Source: Lepidurus packardi (lineage: Eukaryota; Arthropoda; Branchiopoda; Notostraca; Triopsidae). Taken from it: a stretch of 64,000 bases of DNA. Each line of letters starts with the position of its first letter. Position 1 is the first letter of the stretch. Below, in pieces: positions 62,605 through 64,000 of this stretch. The notes under the pieces were generated by a model. The model was not told where the DNA came from and searched no databases. It was given only the letters and a program-made list of their open reading frames with translations. A program made the position numbers and the translations under genes. Location: positions 1 to 64,000 of the forward strand of contig JAKZAN010000063.1 of the NCBI GenBank assembly GCA_023053545.1, in the 5' to 3' direction.

Positions 62605-62612
62605 TAAGTTTG
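62605..62612 (+). promoter_or_regulatory. possible nrdB promoter -7 box
   Basis: TAAGTTTG with a weak TTG 24 nt upstream (62578-62580). It would give an 85-nt leader before nrdB. Confidence 0.35.
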
Positions 62613-62703
62613 GCTTTCTTTTTCGGTTTCAATTGACAACCTTTGTATACGTCAAAATCAAACATTGACGCCCAAATATAATCCCAGAAAATCATTACTT
62701 ATT

Positions 62704-63681
62704 ATGTCTACAATAGAGCCGATTTTACAAGAAAACAAGAACCGATTTGTGATATTCCCAATCAAGCATCATGATATTTGGGAGTGGTATAAAAAAATGG
62801 AAGCAAGTTTTTGGACTGCCGAGGAAATTGATTTGCATCAGGATTTATCGGATTGGAACAACAAGCTGAATGAAGAAGAAAAATACTTCATCAAACATAT
62901 TTTGGCTTTTTTCGCTGCTTCTGATGGTATTGTAAACGAAAATTTAGCGGAAAACTTCGTAAACGAAGTGCAATATCCAGAGGCTAAGTTCTTTTACGGA
63001 TTTCAGATTATGATGGAAAATATTCACAGCGAAACGTATTCGTTGTTGATTGATACTTATGTGAAAGATGAGGTTGAAAAAGACCGTTTGTTTCATGCTT
63101 TAGAAGTTTTTCCAGCAATTGCGAAGAAAGCAGAATGGGCTATGAAATGGATTAAATCTGATTCGTTTGCCGAAAGACTAATTGCTTTTGCAGCGGTTGA
63201 AGGGATTTTCTTTTCAGGTGCTTTTTGCGCGATTTACTGGTTGAAGAAACGAGGCTTGATGCCAGGATTGACATTCTCTAACGAATTAATTTCACGTGAC
63301 GAAGGCGTTCATTGTGATTTTGCAGTGCATTTGCACAACCACCACTTGAACAATAAAGTTTCGAAAGAACGCATTCGCGAAATTTTGGTAGAGGCTTTAA
63401 CAATTGAAAGAGAGTTTGTTACGGAGTCATTGCCTGTTAGTTTGATTGGTATGAATGCCAATTTGATGACGCAATATTTGGAATTCGTTACAGACAGGCT
63501 TTTAGTGGAATTGGGTTGTGAAAGAGAATACAACTCTTCAAATCCGTTTGATTTCATGGACATGATTTCGTTGCAAGGCAAAACAAATTTCTTTGAAAAG
63601 CGTGTGGCTGAATACCAGAAGGCAGGTGTAATGAACACTGATTCTGAAGCACAAAAAATATCATTTGACGCCGATTTTTAA
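62704..63681 (+). CDS. nrdB: ribonucleoside-diphosphate reductase beta subunit
   Basis: Class Ia radical-generating subunit, 325 aa from [18 protein letters not shown] (an earlier in-frame ATG at 62665 is unlikely). Diiron ligands lie in [36 protein letters not shown] and [10 protein letters not shown]; the radical Tyr lies in the [11 protein letters not shown] segment. With nrdA downstream it forms the enzyme that makes deoxynucleotides. A family A repeat separates the two genes. Confidence 0.94.
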   Translation: MSTIEPILQENKNRFVIFPIKHHDIWEWYKKMEASFWTAEEIDLHQDLSDWNNKLNEEEKYFIKHILAFFAASDGIVNENLAENFVNEVQYPEAKFFYGFQIMMENIHSETYSLLIDTYVKDEVEKDRLFHALEVFPAIAKKAEWAMKWIKSDSFAERLIAFAAVEGIFFSGAFCAIYWLKKRGLMPGLTFSNELISRDEGVHCDFAVHLHNHHLNNKVSKERIREILVEALTIEREFVTESLPVSLIGMNANLMTQYLEFVTDRLLVELGCEREYNSSNPFDFMDMISLQGKTNFFEKRVAEYQKAGVMNTDSEAQKISFDADF

Positions 63682-63723
63682 TCGGATTTAAAAGCCAATT
63701 TCCAAATTCGTTTGGAAGTATAA

Positions 63724-63829
63724 TGCCCTAGCCCTGATGGAAGCGGTTATCCTTTTGTGCCGAACGTAATTTTGAATTTAATTGCGATGAAATGGCACAA
63801 AAGATAGTAGCGACAGCAGGATTAGCTTC
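63724..63829 (+). repeat. dispersed intergenic repeat, family A copy 2
   Basis: GCCCTAGCCCTGATGGAAGC, then ATCCTTTTGTGC, GGCACAAAAGAT and GCAGGATTAGCTTC, matching 19958-20066 block by block. It lies in the nrdB-nrdA gap. Confidence 0.8.
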
Positions 63830-63905
63830 AAAAAAACAAACAAAACCCTATAACAAATAACCCGAGACAGCGAAGGGATTTTCTGGCTCACAAAAATTTA
63901 AGCTT

Positions 63906-64000
63906 ATGTATGTAGTTAAAAGAGACGGCCACAAAGAGCCGGTAATGTTCGACAAAATCACGGACCGAATTAAGAAACTTTGTTACGGATTGAACGATTT
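63906..64000 (+). CDS. nrdA: ribonucleoside-diphosphate reductase alpha subunit, start only
   Basis: 31 codons before the window ends. The start [20 protein letters not shown] followed by [11 protein letters not shown] is the N-terminal ATP-cone, the allosteric activity site of class Ia enzymes. Position after nrdB supports the call. Confidence 0.9.
   Translation, partial: MYVVKRDGHKEPVMFDKITDRIKKLCYGLND

Overview
The window looks like a chromosome segment of a Flavobacterium-like member of the Bacteroidota (family Flavobacteriaceae). The evidence is a glyS-lepA-dusB-rseP-lysC-fbp-nrdBA gene complement, a fused murF-alr gene, a T9SS sorting tail on a secreted protein, a DUF3109 protein, poor Shine-Dalgarno signals and many promoters of the TTTG-N17-23-TAnnTTTG type. 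No rRNA operon and no CRISPR array are visible.

Bases 1-20158 are mostly core genome: the 3' part of glyS; a regulatory cluster with a LuxR-type response regulator, two TPR-containing sensor kinases (the second lacks its phosphoacceptor His) and a small secreted protein; thiL; an ABC exporter whose permease is fused to an M1 peptidase; lepA; a lipoprotein; dusB; a T9SS cargo protein; a carboxypeptidase-regulatory-like protein; and an ion channel. The spaces between them hold several families of short repeats.

Bases 20159-38106 are an integrated mobile element. A 44-bp direct repeat of the 3' end of tRNA-Asn(GTT) bounds it, with the intact tRNA at 38033-38106 (minus strand). It carries a tyrosine integrase, an excisionase-like protein, a large SF2-helicase-like protein with a polymerase-like C-terminus, a serine recombinase, a restriction-modification pair (HTH-C5 methyltransferase plus HNH nuclease), a second solitary C5 methyltransferase, a WG-repeat protein and, at the right end, a Hachiman (HamA-HamB) anti-phage system. 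Between 28.3 and 30.4 kb, small unknown genes are preceded by long leaders rich in nested inverted repeats. No conjugation or capsid genes are seen, so it resembles a satellite-like or mobilised defence island.

Bases 38107-64000 return to core genome: rseP, mscL, murF-alr, tdk, an acidic protein, rsmI, a GNAT, recJ, lpxH, queD, tRNA-Ala(GGC), a thermonuclease, a repeat-motif lipoprotein, a large outer-membrane protein, lysC, a GNAT, fbp, a TerB-like protein, a HupE/UreJ-like protein, dCMP deaminase, an S41 protease, an FAD protein, marC, DUF3109, nrdB and the start of nrdA. Three conserved genes here (alr part of murF-alr, recJ, lpxH) are each interrupted by a 1-2 nt indel. Since alr and lpxH should be essential, this more probably reflects sequence errors than real inactivation.
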